A DNA stretch of 64,000 nucleotides, from the NCBI GenBank assembly GCA_017540265.1, contig JAFYBJ010000009.1, forward strand, positions 1 to 64,000, in the 5' to 3' direction. The notes under the pieces are model-generated. The model saw nothing but the letters and a program-made list of their open reading frames with translations. It searched no databases and was not told the origin of the DNA. This DNA is from Lachnospiraceae bacterium (GTDB lineage Bacteria > Bacillota > Clostridia > Lachnospirales > Lachnospiraceae). Positions 8,803-16,556 of this stretch are shown piece by piece (within the stretch, counting starts at the first letter, position 1; each line of letters begins with the position of its first letter). The position numbers and the translations under genes were made by a program.

Positions 8803-10872
8803 ATGTCATCTACATTTTTAGGACTTAATACCGCATATACGGGGCTGCAGGCATCAAATGCAGCCCTTAATACAACTGCAAATAATATTGCCAATGCAGA
8901 GACAAAAGGTTTCTCCAGGCAGGAGGTCACCACGCAGGCTGCGGAAGCCATAAGGAGTTTCACAACCTACGGTTCAGTGGGCGCGGGTGTCGAGACCATA
9001 GCCATAGAGCGTATAAGGGATGATTTCTATGACCAGAAATACTGGAGCAACCAGACAAAGCTCGGCGAATATGAATCAAAGCAGTATTACTGCCGTGTAA
9101 TAGAGCAGTATTATACCGATGATGATTCGGTAAACGGATTTACAACGGTTTACGAGAAATTCTATGATTCGGTTCAGGAACTTTCAAAGAATGCCGGAGA
9201 TACCACATACAGACAGCAGATGATAGGCCAGGGACAGAATCTCGCCACATATTTCAATGATATGTATACGGCCATGCAGAAACTCCAGTCTGATGTGAAC
9301 CAGGAGATAAAGGTTCAGGTGGACAGGATCAATTCGATCTCGGAAGAGATCGCTGCTTTGAACAAGCAGATAAACGTGATCGAGATGAATACAGGTGCAA
9401 TGGCTAATGAGCTGCGCGACCAGAGAGATCTTCTGATAGATGATCTTTCGGAGATAGTGGATGTGGAAGTAAGCGAGACTCCCATAATCGATATGAACGA
9501 TCCCGAAAGAAAAACCGGCGGCAACCGTTTCATGGTAAAGATTTGCGGACAGGATTTTATTGACGGCAAGGATTACAAGACTCTTACCTGCGTGGTAAGA
9601 AGCCTTGATCATAAGATAAACCAGTCTGATGTGGACGGCCTTTTCGATATTTATTTTACGGGTGCAGATAATAACTGGACTGATTCGGACTATCTCAGAA
9701 AGGGAGATTTTCTCAATATTTATGGTTCGACTGCCGGCGGTAAGCTTGCGGGACTGTTGCAGGTCCGTGACGGAAATAACGGAGAAGGCTTTGACGGCTC
9801 CGGGATAACTGTGAGCGGAGTTGAAAGATCGGGCGGAGAGACACAGGTGACCGTAAGGGTATTAAAAAACAGGGTGACCGATGCGGGTGTTCCTCTTCAG
9901 GATGTGAATGCACATCTTACTGATCTGAACAAACTGAATCTGAGCCAGGACGGCACGGTGCTGCAGATAGGCGGCGTAAATTACTGGGTTAAACCTGAAT
10001 GGACGTATAATTACGAAGAGGGAAAAACCTGTGAAGTAAAGGATGATAAAGGTAATACCCAGACTTATGAGTATGTGGAATATACCTTTACTTTAAATGA
10101 TGAGAAAAATATCGTAGAGAAAAAGAACGGAACCACCGAAAGGATGAGTGATCCTTCGTTAAATGCATCAGTATCCATAGGCCGCAACGTGAATTACCAG
10201 GGCATTCCGTATTACATGTCCCAGATGAACGAGTGGGTAAGGATGTATGCGCAGGCTACAAATAATATATATCACACCGGTGTTACGGATGACGGACTTA
10301 CGGGCATAGATTATTTTAACTGTGAAGACAACAGCGGTGATGCAAGGGAGTTTACGGTTTCCTATGAACTTACGGACGGCGCGGATAATATAAGCGTTAA
10401 GAGTTCGGATGATTCCTATTATCAGCTGACGGCGGGAAATTTCCAGGTAAATGAAAAACTTGTAGCAGATGCGGATCTTCTTGCCACGAGAAAACTTGTT
10501 TATGAAGATGACGGCAGATCATACGATGACGGTCTTTATGAAGGTATCAGCAAATATGATGTCATCACCGATATCATAGATCTTAAGACCAATAAAAATA
10601 AAATGGAATTCAGGGGATGCGCGTCGGACCAGTATCTTGTGTGCGTGCTTTCTGATGTGGCGCTCAATGCGAACAGGGCAAATAATTTTACGGATAATTA
10701 TACTTATCTGCAGAATTCGATCCAGAATCAGAGACTTTCCGTAAGCGGTGTTGATAATGATGAGGAAGCTGTGAATCTGACCAAGTTCCAGCAGGGATAT
10801 AATATGGCATCAAAGATGATACAGGTGCTTACTGAGATTTATGACCGCCTTATACTCCAGACCGGAGTATGA
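8803..10872 (+). CDS. flgK: Flagellar hook-associated protein 1 (FlgK), copy 2
   Basis: A second FlgK of 689 residues. The N-terminus FLGLNTAYTGLQASNAALNT with ANNIANAETKGFSRQEV is a closer match to the textbook FlgK start than copy 1. A long helical D1 segment (QEIKVQVDRINSISEEIAAL then NKQINVIE) and the C-terminal DEEAVNLTKFQQGYNMASKM then IQVLTEIYDRL complete the family signature. The large central part (about 240-600) is beta-rich and variable. GGCAGG lies upstream of ATG. A structured spacer containing a terminator and a sigma-28 promoter separates it from flgL. Confidence 0.92.
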   Translation: MSSTFLGLNTAYTGLQASNAALNTTANNIANAETKGFSRQEVTTQAAEAIRSFTTYGSVGAGVETIAIERIRDDFYDQKYWSNQTKLGEYESKQYYCRVIEQYYTDDDSVNGFTTVYEKFYDSVQELSKNAGDTTYRQQMIGQGQNLATYFNDMYTAMQKLQSDVNQEIKVQVDRINSISEEIAALNKQINVIEMNTGAMANELRDQRDLLIDDLSEIVDVEVSETPIIDMNDPERKTGGNRFMVKICGQDFIDGKDYKTLTCVVRSLDHKINQSDVDGLFDIYFTGADNNWTDSDYLRKGDFLNIYGSTAGGKLAGLLQVRDGNNGEGFDGSGITVSGVERSGGETQVTVRVLKNRVTDAGVPLQDVNAHLTDLNKLNLSQDGTVLQIGGVNYWVKPEWTYNYEEGKTCEVKDDKGNTQTYEYVEYTFTLNDEKNIVEKKNGTTERMSDPSLNASVSIGRNVNYQGIPYYMSQMNEWVRMYAQATNNIYHTGVTDDGLTGIDYFNCEDNSGDAREFTVSYELTDGADNISVKSSDDSYYQLTAGNFQVNEKLVADADLLATRKLVYEDDGRSYDDGLYEGISKYDVITDIIDLKTNKNKMEFRGCASDQYLVCVLSDVALNANRANNFTDNYTYLQNSIQNQRLSVSGVDNDEEAVNLTKFQQGYNMASKMIQVLTEIYDRLILQTGV

Positions 10873-10921
10873 TATTAGGGTCCCAAAGTACAAAATCCGA
10901 ATCAGGCTTGTCTGTAGTTGT

Positions 10922-10948
10922 TAAGTAATTCAGAATAAATGCCGATAT
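10922..10948 (+). promoter_or_regulatory. Sigma-28 promoter for flgL
   Basis: TAAG (10922-10925), 15-nt spacer, GCCGATAT (10941-10948). Element spacing is identical to both flagellin promoters in this window. The -10 lies inside the left arm of a terminator hairpin, and the predicted start near 10955 falls in the hairpin loop. Confidence 0.65.
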
Positions 10949-10979
10949 AACAGATAGACCTGTTATACCGGCATTTTTT
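10939..10979 (+). terminator. Intrinsic terminator between flgK2 and flgL
   Basis: A 15-bp stem with one A/C mismatch (10939-10953 with 10960-10974) and a 6-nt loop (ATAGAC) is followed by five T residues. The flgL Shine-Dalgarno (GGAGGTGAAG) begins immediately afterwards. Confidence 0.75.
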
Positions 10980-10991
10980 GGAGGTGAAGAT

Positions 10992-12554
10992 ATGCGTATC
11001 ACAAACAAGGTAATGCAGAACAATTCCCTGCGCAATATAAATAACAACAAGGTGATGCAGGATACATTAAATACACAGCTGTCTACCGGAAAGAAGGTGG
11101 ACAGACCCTCAGATGATCCTGTGGTGGCGATCCGTTCACTCAGGCTCAGGAGTGATGTTTCCCAGATAGATCAGTATTATAAGAAAAATATTAAAGATGC
11201 GGAATCATGGCTTGAACTTACGGAATCCGGTGCAAAGCAGACGGTTAATGCCATCACGAAGATGATAAATGAGTGTGAGACAGGTGCTTCTGACCAGTAT
11301 ACGGTCGAAGACAAGCTTGTGATGGTTGATAGCTTAAAGGAGCTTAAGAATGAGGTTTACCGCACGGGTGATGCGGATTATGCCGGAAGATACATTTTTA
11401 CGGGATACAGGACGAATACCTCCTTAAGCTTTGCAAATGATGCAAAAGACAGGCTTTATTCAATAACGGAAGCATTCTCTGTCGATGATATGGAAGAAAT
11501 GAGATATATAGACACGGGAGATGTTACCGATATCACAAGAGCGAATTATGCTTCAATGACTGCAGTTGATGAGACAACTGTAAATCCTGTCAGCTATTAC
11601 AGATTCAGGCTGGCGTATGATGATCTGGACAAGACGCAGACCGGAAGCCTTACTCTTGATTCGCTTAAAGCTGATCCTCCGGTAAGCATAGGCATGACGG
11701 TCCTTCCTGCAGGGATGACGGCGGAAGATGCTTATAAGACGGCAGCAGCGGATGGTGCCACGGGTGTATGTTACCTGGTTCCCGATACGGGAGAAGTGGT
11801 GATGAGCGCAGACGTCTTCAATAAGATAAATGACACAAAGAAACCCGACGGTACCCATGATACGTTTACCGTGTCCTATGACAAGACTTCATGGCAGACA
11901 ACAGACTTAAGACCGGAGCATTATTTTTACTGTACTTCAACGGACGGAGTGGACGAGAACGGAGATCCGAAGGTTATTGAGTATAATAAAGAATATAGGG
12001 ATACCGGCGTATGGGATCAGCCTATAGAGTACCAGATAGGTTTCAACCAGTCCATACAGGTGAATTCATATGCGGCGGATATTTATTCCACGTCCATCGG
12101 ACGCGATGTGGATGAGCTTACCGATCTTGCGGAAAAGCTTACCGATATCATAAGCCAGACAAATATGCTGCAGGATATGAGCGAAGATACAGTGCTTTAT
12201 GATGAGACTGAAAGAGAACTTATAGGAAAGCAGTTAGATGCGGCAAAGAAGGCGAAGACCTATCTTACCGATGAACTCCAGAAGACTTTCAGCAGATATA
12301 TAACAAGGATGCAGGGGTATCTTGATGTTACAAATGAAGCAGTCACACAGATGGGAAACAGAGGTGCACAGATAGAGCTTGTGGCAAACAGGCTTTCAGA
12401 CCAGCAGACCACTTTCAAGGAGCTGCAGTCGGATAATGAGGATGCTGATGCCACCGAGGTAGCGGTTCAGCTTTCAAGTGCCCAGGTTTCTTATGAGGCA
12501 GCTCTTATGGCTACCAGCAAGATGATACAGACAACTCTGCTTAACTATCTATAG
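10992..12554 (+). CDS. flgL: Flagellar hook-associated protein 3 (FlgL), enlarged
   Basis: FlgL is the second junction protein and contacts the first flagellin subunits. The N-terminus MRITNKVMQNNSLRNINNNK, then TQLSTGKKVDRPSDDPVVAI, is diagnostic. The C-terminus VAVQLSSAQVSYEAALMATS ends with KMIQTTLLNYL, the flagellin-like D0 helix. At 520 residues it is far longer than the usual ~300; the extra part lies at about residues 165-380, between conserved D1 halves, and reads as a beta-rich outer domain. GGAGGTGAAG precedes ATG. Transcription is probably both operon read-through and a local sigma-28 promoter. Confidence 0.92.
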   Translation: MRITNKVMQNNSLRNINNNKVMQDTLNTQLSTGKKVDRPSDDPVVAIRSLRLRSDVSQIDQYYKKNIKDAESWLELTESGAKQTVNAITKMINECETGASDQYTVEDKLVMVDSLKELKNEVYRTGDADYAGRYIFTGYRTNTSLSFANDAKDRLYSITEAFSVDDMEEMRYIDTGDVTDITRANYASMTAVDETTVNPVSYYRFRLAYDDLDKTQTGSLTLDSLKADPPVSIGMTVLPAGMTAEDAYKTAAADGATGVCYLVPDTGEVVMSADVFNKINDTKKPDGTHDTFTVSYDKTSWQTTDLRPEHYFYCTSTDGVDENGDPKVIEYNKEYRDTGVWDQPIEYQIGFNQSIQVNSYAADIYSTSIGRDVDELTDLAEKLTDIISQTNMLQDMSEDTVLYDETERELIGKQLDAAKKAKTYLTDELQKTFSRYITRMQGYLDVTNEAVTQMGNRGAQIELVANRLSDQQTTFKELQSDNEDADATEVAVQLSSAQVSYEAALMATSKMIQTTLLNYL

Positions 12555-12557
12555 AAT

Positions 12558-12586
12558 TTGTACTTTTGCGTTATTTATGATAAAAT
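12558..12586 (+). promoter_or_regulatory. Sigma-A-type promoter for fliW-csrA
   Basis: TTGTAC (12558-12563), 17-nt spacer, TAAAAT (12581-12586), immediately after the flgL stop. The leader to fliW is about 73 nt. It contains CCGGAT (12594-12599) pairing with ATCCGG (12611-12616), followed by a T-rich stretch near 12620 that could act as a weak attenuator. Confidence 0.5.
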
Positions 12587-12665
12587 AAGCATGCCGGATG
12601 CTGTACGAAGATCCGGGTATTTTTCCATATAATACAAAGGCCAGAGGCCGCGGAGGGTTGCAGAA

Positions 12666-13124
12666 ATGAAGATAAAGACCAGGATTTTCGGTGAAGTTGA
12701 TATAGATGACGGAAGGCTGATACAGTTTCCGAATGGTATTGTGGGATTTCCCGATCTTAAGGATTTTGCGCTGATACATGATGCGGATCAGGGGGATAAT
12801 GTCGGAATCCGCTGGATGCAGTCCGTTCAGGAGCCGAATTTTGCAATGCCTGTCATAGATCCTCTTGTGGTAAGGGAAGATTATGATCCCAAAGTGGATG
12901 ATGAATTCTTAAAGGTACTCGGAGAGGGAAGTGTACTTGTTCTGACTACTATCACGGTGCCTTCGGATCTTTCAAAGATGAGTGTGAATCTCAAGGCTCC
13001 TTTAGTGATAAATGTAGACACAAAAAAGGCAGTACAGGTCGTACTGGAGGATGATTATCCGGTTAAATTCTTCGTTTACGATATATTAAAAAGCCGCAAG
13101 GAAAATGCTACTGGAAAAAACTGA
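12666..13124 (+). CDS. fliW: Flagellar assembly factor FliW
   Basis: FliW binds unassembled flagellin and, when free, binds CsrA and relieves CsrA repression of flagellin translation. The 152-residue protein has the family start (KIKTRIFGEVDIDDGRLIQF then PNGIVGFPDLKDFALI) and the conserved GSVLVLTTITVPSDLSKMSV and NLKAPLVINV regions. GCGGAGGG lies upstream. It sits 18 nt before csrA, the arrangement known from Bacillus and other Firmicutes. Both flagellin leaders in this window carry CsrA-like sites, so the whole switch is present here. Confidence 0.95.
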   Translation: MKIKTRIFGEVDIDDGRLIQFPNGIVGFPDLKDFALIHDADQGDNVGIRWMQSVQEPNFAMPVIDPLVVREDYDPKVDDEFLKVLGEGSVLVLTTITVPSDLSKMSVNLKAPLVINVDTKKAVQVVLEDDYPVKFFVYDILKSRKENATGKN

Positions 13125-13142
13125 CGAAGGAAGGTGAGCCGG

Positions 13143-13364
13143 ATGCTTGCATTATCTAGAAAAAAGGGCGAGGCCCTTATAATAAACAATAATATTGAGG
13201 TGACGGTCCTTGAGGTAAAGGGAGATCAGGTAAAGCTTGGCATACAGGCTCCCAGGGAAGTTCCGATATACAGGAATGAAGTATATGAGCAGATACAGGC
13301 GGCCAATAAGGAAGCCATGACGGAACAGACACCCGAGAATCTCGGAAAGCTTTTTAAAAACTGA
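13143..13364 (+). CDS. csrA: Carbon storage/translation regulator CsrA
   Basis: CsrA is a dimeric RNA-binding protein that represses translation by binding GGA motifs at ribosome sites. The start MLALSRKKGEALIINNNIEV, then VLEVKGDQVKLGIQAPREVP and IYRNEVYEQI are diagnostic. It is 73 residues long. ATG 13143 is chosen because it gives the family's standard N-terminus and has AAGGAAGGTG about 6 nt upstream; the frame extends back to GTG 13134 but that would add three atypical residues. With fliW directly upstream it is the likely regulator of flagellin synthesis. Confidence 0.95.
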   Translation: MLALSRKKGEALIINNNIEVTVLEVKGDQVKLGIQAPREVPIYRNEVYEQIQAANKEAMTEQTPENLGKLFKN

Positions 13365-13458
13365 ACTTTACGGATGTATTGAATGAACGGATCTTTTAAA
13401 GATCTCTCATTATATTGTAACCGCAGTCATTACAAACAATCACACGGAGGTGATAAAA

Positions 13459-13920
13459 ATGGCAATTGAACCGATCAACAGTGCTATGAGCTTTAATGCC
13501 CAGGCTATGCGTCCCGCTGTAACGCAGGGCGTACAGACGACAGAGACCATGGAAGGTGAGCCTATCGAGATCAACGCTCCACAGGTGGATGCGCGCACGA
13601 TCTCTGTTGCCAAGACACAGACTGAGGAAGAAGGAAGCGGTAATTCAGGTAGCGGACAGAAAAATTCCCAGACCGAGGCTCAGAAACAGCAGGCTGCCGT
13701 TTCCGAGGAAACCATCCAGAAGGCGATGAAGGAGCTTCAGAAGAAGAACAGCAATTATATCTCCGAATTCGGCATTCACGAAAAGACAAACCGCATTACA
13801 GTTAAGATCGTTGATAAGAAGACAAAGGAAGTTATAAAAGAACTTCCGCCGGAAAAGACACTTGATATGATCGCAAAAGTCTGGGAATATGCCGGGCTCT
13901 TTGTTGATGAGAAGCGATGA
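13459..13920 (+). CDS. flaG: FlaG family flagellar protein
   Basis: FlaG proteins affect filament length and usually precede fliD. The N-terminal ~85 residues are Gln/Glu/Ser-rich and probably disordered. The C-terminal conserved part is SNYISEFGIHEKTNRITVKI, then VDKKTKEVIKELPPEKTLDM and IAKVWEYAGLFVDEKR. ATG 13459 has ACGGAGGTGA upstream; GTG 13450 lies inside that ribosome site and is rejected. It lies 18 nt before fliD. Confidence 0.9.
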   Translation: MAIEPINSAMSFNAQAMRPAVTQGVQTTETMEGEPIEINAPQVDARTISVAKTQTEEEGSGNSGSGQKNSQTEAQKQQAAVSEETIQKAMKELQKKNSNYISEFGIHEKTNRITVKIVDKKTKEVIKELPPEKTLDMIAKVWEYAGLFVDEKR

Positions 13921-13938
13921 GACAGGAGGTGAGTTGAT

Positions 13939-15609
13939 ATGGCATCAGATCTTATACGTATCACAGGAATGAACTCCGGTCTTGATACAGAGAGCATAAT
14001 CTCTGCATATACTTCAAAAGCAAATGCGAGACTGACAAAAGCAAAGGGAAGTCTCCAGAGAAATAAGTGGACACAGGATGCATGGAAGGGCCTTAACACG
14101 AAGATCTATTCACTTTATGCGAACACCCTTTCAAACAACCGTCTGAGTAGCGCGTATACAAAGAAGAAGACTACCACGTCAAACAGTGCTCTCTCAGTGC
14201 TGGCCGGGGATGCGGCAGCTGACGGTGTCCAGACCGCAAAGATAAAGAGTACTGCTTCTGCAGGTTATCTTACCAGCGGAGCTCTTAAGGATGCTACCGA
14301 TGGTAAGACGCTTGAGGCCGGAGATGATCTTGTTTCTGCCCTGGGAGTGGATGAGGGCTCTGTGCTTTCTTTTACTACAGGTAAGGAAGATAACGCGAAG
14401 ACATATAAGATACAGATAGGCGGAGAGGCTGCAGATTCTGATACTACTGTCGTAAACAATATGACGGAACTGGCTAATGCCCTCAAGAAGGCTGGTGTGA
14501 ATGCCAATTACGATCAGGGTAACGGCAGGCTTTTCGTGAGCTCAAAGAAGAGTGGTGAGGCAAATGATTTTTCCTTTGCCGCTGACAGTGAGGCATCTGT
14601 AAAGACGCTTTCAAAACTTGGGCTTCTTGATAAGAAGACAGCTGAGAGTGCAGCAAAGAATCTCGGATTTGAAGATGCAAGTGCGATGAACAAGGCCTAT
14701 GGTACGAGCGCGGTTGCTTCAAAGATGGCTGGTTCGGATGCGGTGCTCGAGCTTAACGGCGCGGAATTTAAATCCGATACAAACACATTTGCAATTAACG
14801 GCAGCACCTATACCATCAACTCAATGCCTTCGGATCCGAATGAGGAAATATCCATTACCACGGGTACCGATTATGATGCGGTATATGATGTTGTAAAGGA
14901 TATGATCAAGGAATACAACACAGTCATAAATGAAATGACGAAGTTGTATAATGCCGATGCGGCAAAGAGCTATGATCCCCTTACCTCAGAGCAGAAGGAA
15001 GAAATGACAGAGGATGAGGTAAACGAATGGGAGAAAAAGATAAAGGACGGTCTTCTTTCCGGTGACCAGACCCTTTATGATGTGCGTCAGGCAATGATAG
15101 ATATCTCCATGCAGGGCATAAGCACCGGCAAGAACGGGGAAGCTCTCTTTGGCACTGATGATAATGGCAAACCCATAACCATGTATCTTGCGGATTTTGG
15201 TATAGCTACGGCGGGTTATTTTGATACTGAAGAGGATGAACGTTATGCCCTCCATATCGACGGCAATTCCGAAGATGAGGTTTCTGCAGGCAAGACGGAT
15301 AAGTTAAAGAGTCTTATAGCTTCCGATCCCGAAAAGACTATCAGATTCTTCCAGGAATTTTCATCCCGCATGTATGATGGCCTGTACAAGAAGATGAGCG
15401 GCAATTCCAAGCTCTCCAGTATATACAAAGTATATAATGACAAGCAGCTCTCCGAAGAGCAGACAAACTGGGAAAAGAAAATAACGGACATAGAGGACGA
15501 GATCACTGCCATAGAGGATAAGTGGTACGATAAGTTCAGCACAATGGAGACATTGCTTGCAAAGATGCAGGGCAACCAGACTGCCGTTTCTTCAATGTTC
15601 GGAATGTAA
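13939..15609 (+). CDS. fliD: Flagellar filament cap protein FliD
   Basis: FliD caps the filament and guides flagellin polymerisation. The N-terminus has the conserved RITGMNSGLDTESIISAY, followed by helices and the KKTTTSNSALSVLAGDAA segment typical of FliD_N. The C-terminal FliD_C region has VVKDMIKEYNTVINEMTKLY and ends with long coiled-coil helices (about residues 500-550). At 556 residues it is within the range seen for longer FliDs. GACAGGAGGTGAG precedes ATG. It lies 12 nt before fliS. Confidence 0.93.
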   Translation: MASDLIRITGMNSGLDTESIISAYTSKANARLTKAKGSLQRNKWTQDAWKGLNTKIYSLYANTLSNNRLSSAYTKKKTTTSNSALSVLAGDAAADGVQTAKIKSTASAGYLTSGALKDATDGKTLEAGDDLVSALGVDEGSVLSFTTGKEDNAKTYKIQIGGEAADSDTTVVNNMTELANALKKAGVNANYDQGNGRLFVSSKKSGEANDFSFAADSEASVKTLSKLGLLDKKTAESAAKNLGFEDASAMNKAYGTSAVASKMAGSDAVLELNGAEFKSDTNTFAINGSTYTINSMPSDPNEEISITTGTDYDAVYDVVKDMIKEYNTVINEMTKLYNADAAKSYDPLTSEQKEEMTEDEVNEWEKKIKDGLLSGDQTLYDVRQAMIDISMQGISTGKNGEALFGTDDNGKPITMYLADFGIATAGYFDTEEDERYALHIDGNSEDEVSAGKTDKLKSLIASDPEKTIRFFQEFSSRMYDGLYKKMSGNSKLSSIYKVYNDKQLSEEQTNWEKKITDIEDEITAIEDKWYDKFSTMETLLAKMQGNQTAVSSMFGM

Positions 15610-15621
15610 AGAGAGGATGAA

Positions 15622-16014
15622 ATGACAAAGAATCCTTACGAACAATACAAGAATAATTCAATTGCGACGGCTTCACCTGCCGAGCTTACACTGATGCTTT
15701 ATGAGGGAGCTATCAAATTCGGTAATATCGCGATAAAGGCGATAGAAGAAAAAGATATACAGAAAGCACATGTAAACATAATCAAGGTGCAGCGTATAAT
15801 TGATGAATTCAGGAATACTCTTGATTTCAAATATCCGGTGGCAAAGGATTTTGACAGGGTATATGAGTATCTGGAGAGAAGACTGTTGGAAGCTAATATG
15901 ACAAAGGATGCGGAGATCATAGAAGAGGTGGTCACACACTTACGTTCCATGAGAGATACCTGGAAAGAAGTGATGAAAAGAGCCAAGTCTCCCGCTCCCG
16001 GTGGTGCACAATGA
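15622..16014 (+). CDS. fliS: Flagellin export chaperone FliS
   Basis: FliS binds the flagellin C-terminus and prevents premature polymerisation. The 130-residue helical protein starts NPYEQYKNNSIATASPAELT then LMLYEGAIKFGNIAI, the classic FliS signature, and ends with RSMRDTWKEVMKRAKS. GAGAGGATGAA precedes ATG. It overlaps the next gene by 4 nt (ATGA). A second, more divergent FliS-like gene lies at 39223-39597. Confidence 0.95.
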   Translation: MTKNPYEQYKNNSIATASPAELTLMLYEGAIKFGNIAIKAIEEKDIQKAHVNIIKVQRIIDEFRNTLDFKYPVAKDFDRVYEYLERRLLEANMTKDAEIIEEVVTHLRSMRDTWKEVMKRAKSPAPGGAQ

Positions 16015-16487
16015 TTGATACTTATCTGGAAGCTCTTATTCGGAGCATGGAAGATAAAAAAGAAGTCCTTTTAAAGCTTACGGAAAGCACAAAGAAACAG
16101 AAGGCTGCCATGGAGGAGGAAAATCCTGACTGGATCGCCTTTGATAAGATGCTTGATGAAAAGGGTGCTCTCATAGACAGGCTTGCGGAGTTGGATGACG
16201 GCTTCAATGCTGCCTTTGAACGCATAAAGGATGAACTGCTTGCAGATAAGGATAAGTATAAGCCGGAGATAATGAAGCTTAAGGAACAGATTGCAGAAGT
16301 TACGGAACTTGGAACTTCCTTAAGTGCTCTTGAGAACAGAAATAAGGATCTTGTGGAAAGACGTATAAATGAACGCCGTAGGGATGTAAAGAAGAGCCGT
16401 TATACGGCAAATGCGGCGGGAAAGTACTACAGTGCGATGAACAGACTGAATTTCATAGACCCGCAGTTGATGGACAAGAAAAAATAA
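16011..16487 (+). CDS. FliT/FlgN-like flagellar chaperone
   Basis: A 158-residue all-helical, Lys/Glu-rich protein directly after and overlapping fliS, the position of fliT in many bacteria. Visible segments include ALIRSMEDKKEVLLKLTEST, then DEKGALIDRLAELDDGFNAA and a basic C-terminal helix (NRNKDLVERRINERRRDVKK). FliT binds FliD and the export ATPase complex. The sequence fits a FliT or FlgN-type bundle, but short helical chaperones diverge too fast for certain naming. A strong terminator follows. Confidence 0.65.
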   Translation: MIDTYLEALIRSMEDKKEVLLKLTESTKKQKAAMEEENPDWIAFDKMLDEKGALIDRLAELDDGFNAAFERIKDELLADKDKYKPEIMKLKEQIAEVTELGTSLSALENRNKDLVERRINERRRDVKKSRYTANAAGKYYSAMNRLNFIDPQLMDKKK

Positions 16488-16502
16488 GAAGCAGATAAAG
16501 GG

Positions 16503-16531
16503 AAAAGCACCGCATGCTGCGGTGCTTTTTT
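16503..16531 (+). terminator. Terminator of the late flagellar operon
   Basis: A perfect 12-bp stem, 16503-16514 with 16518-16529, and a 3-nt loop (TGC). The 3' arm itself ends in T residues, giving a strong T tract. Confidence 0.9.
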
Positions 16532-16556
16532 CCTACCGTTAAAAAGGAGCAGGATC

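Noticed and set aside
15300..15340. TTAAAG and CCGATC resembling a sigma-28 promoter inside fliD
   Set aside because: The -10 deviates (CCGATC), it is far inside the coding region and no gene starts within a useful distance.
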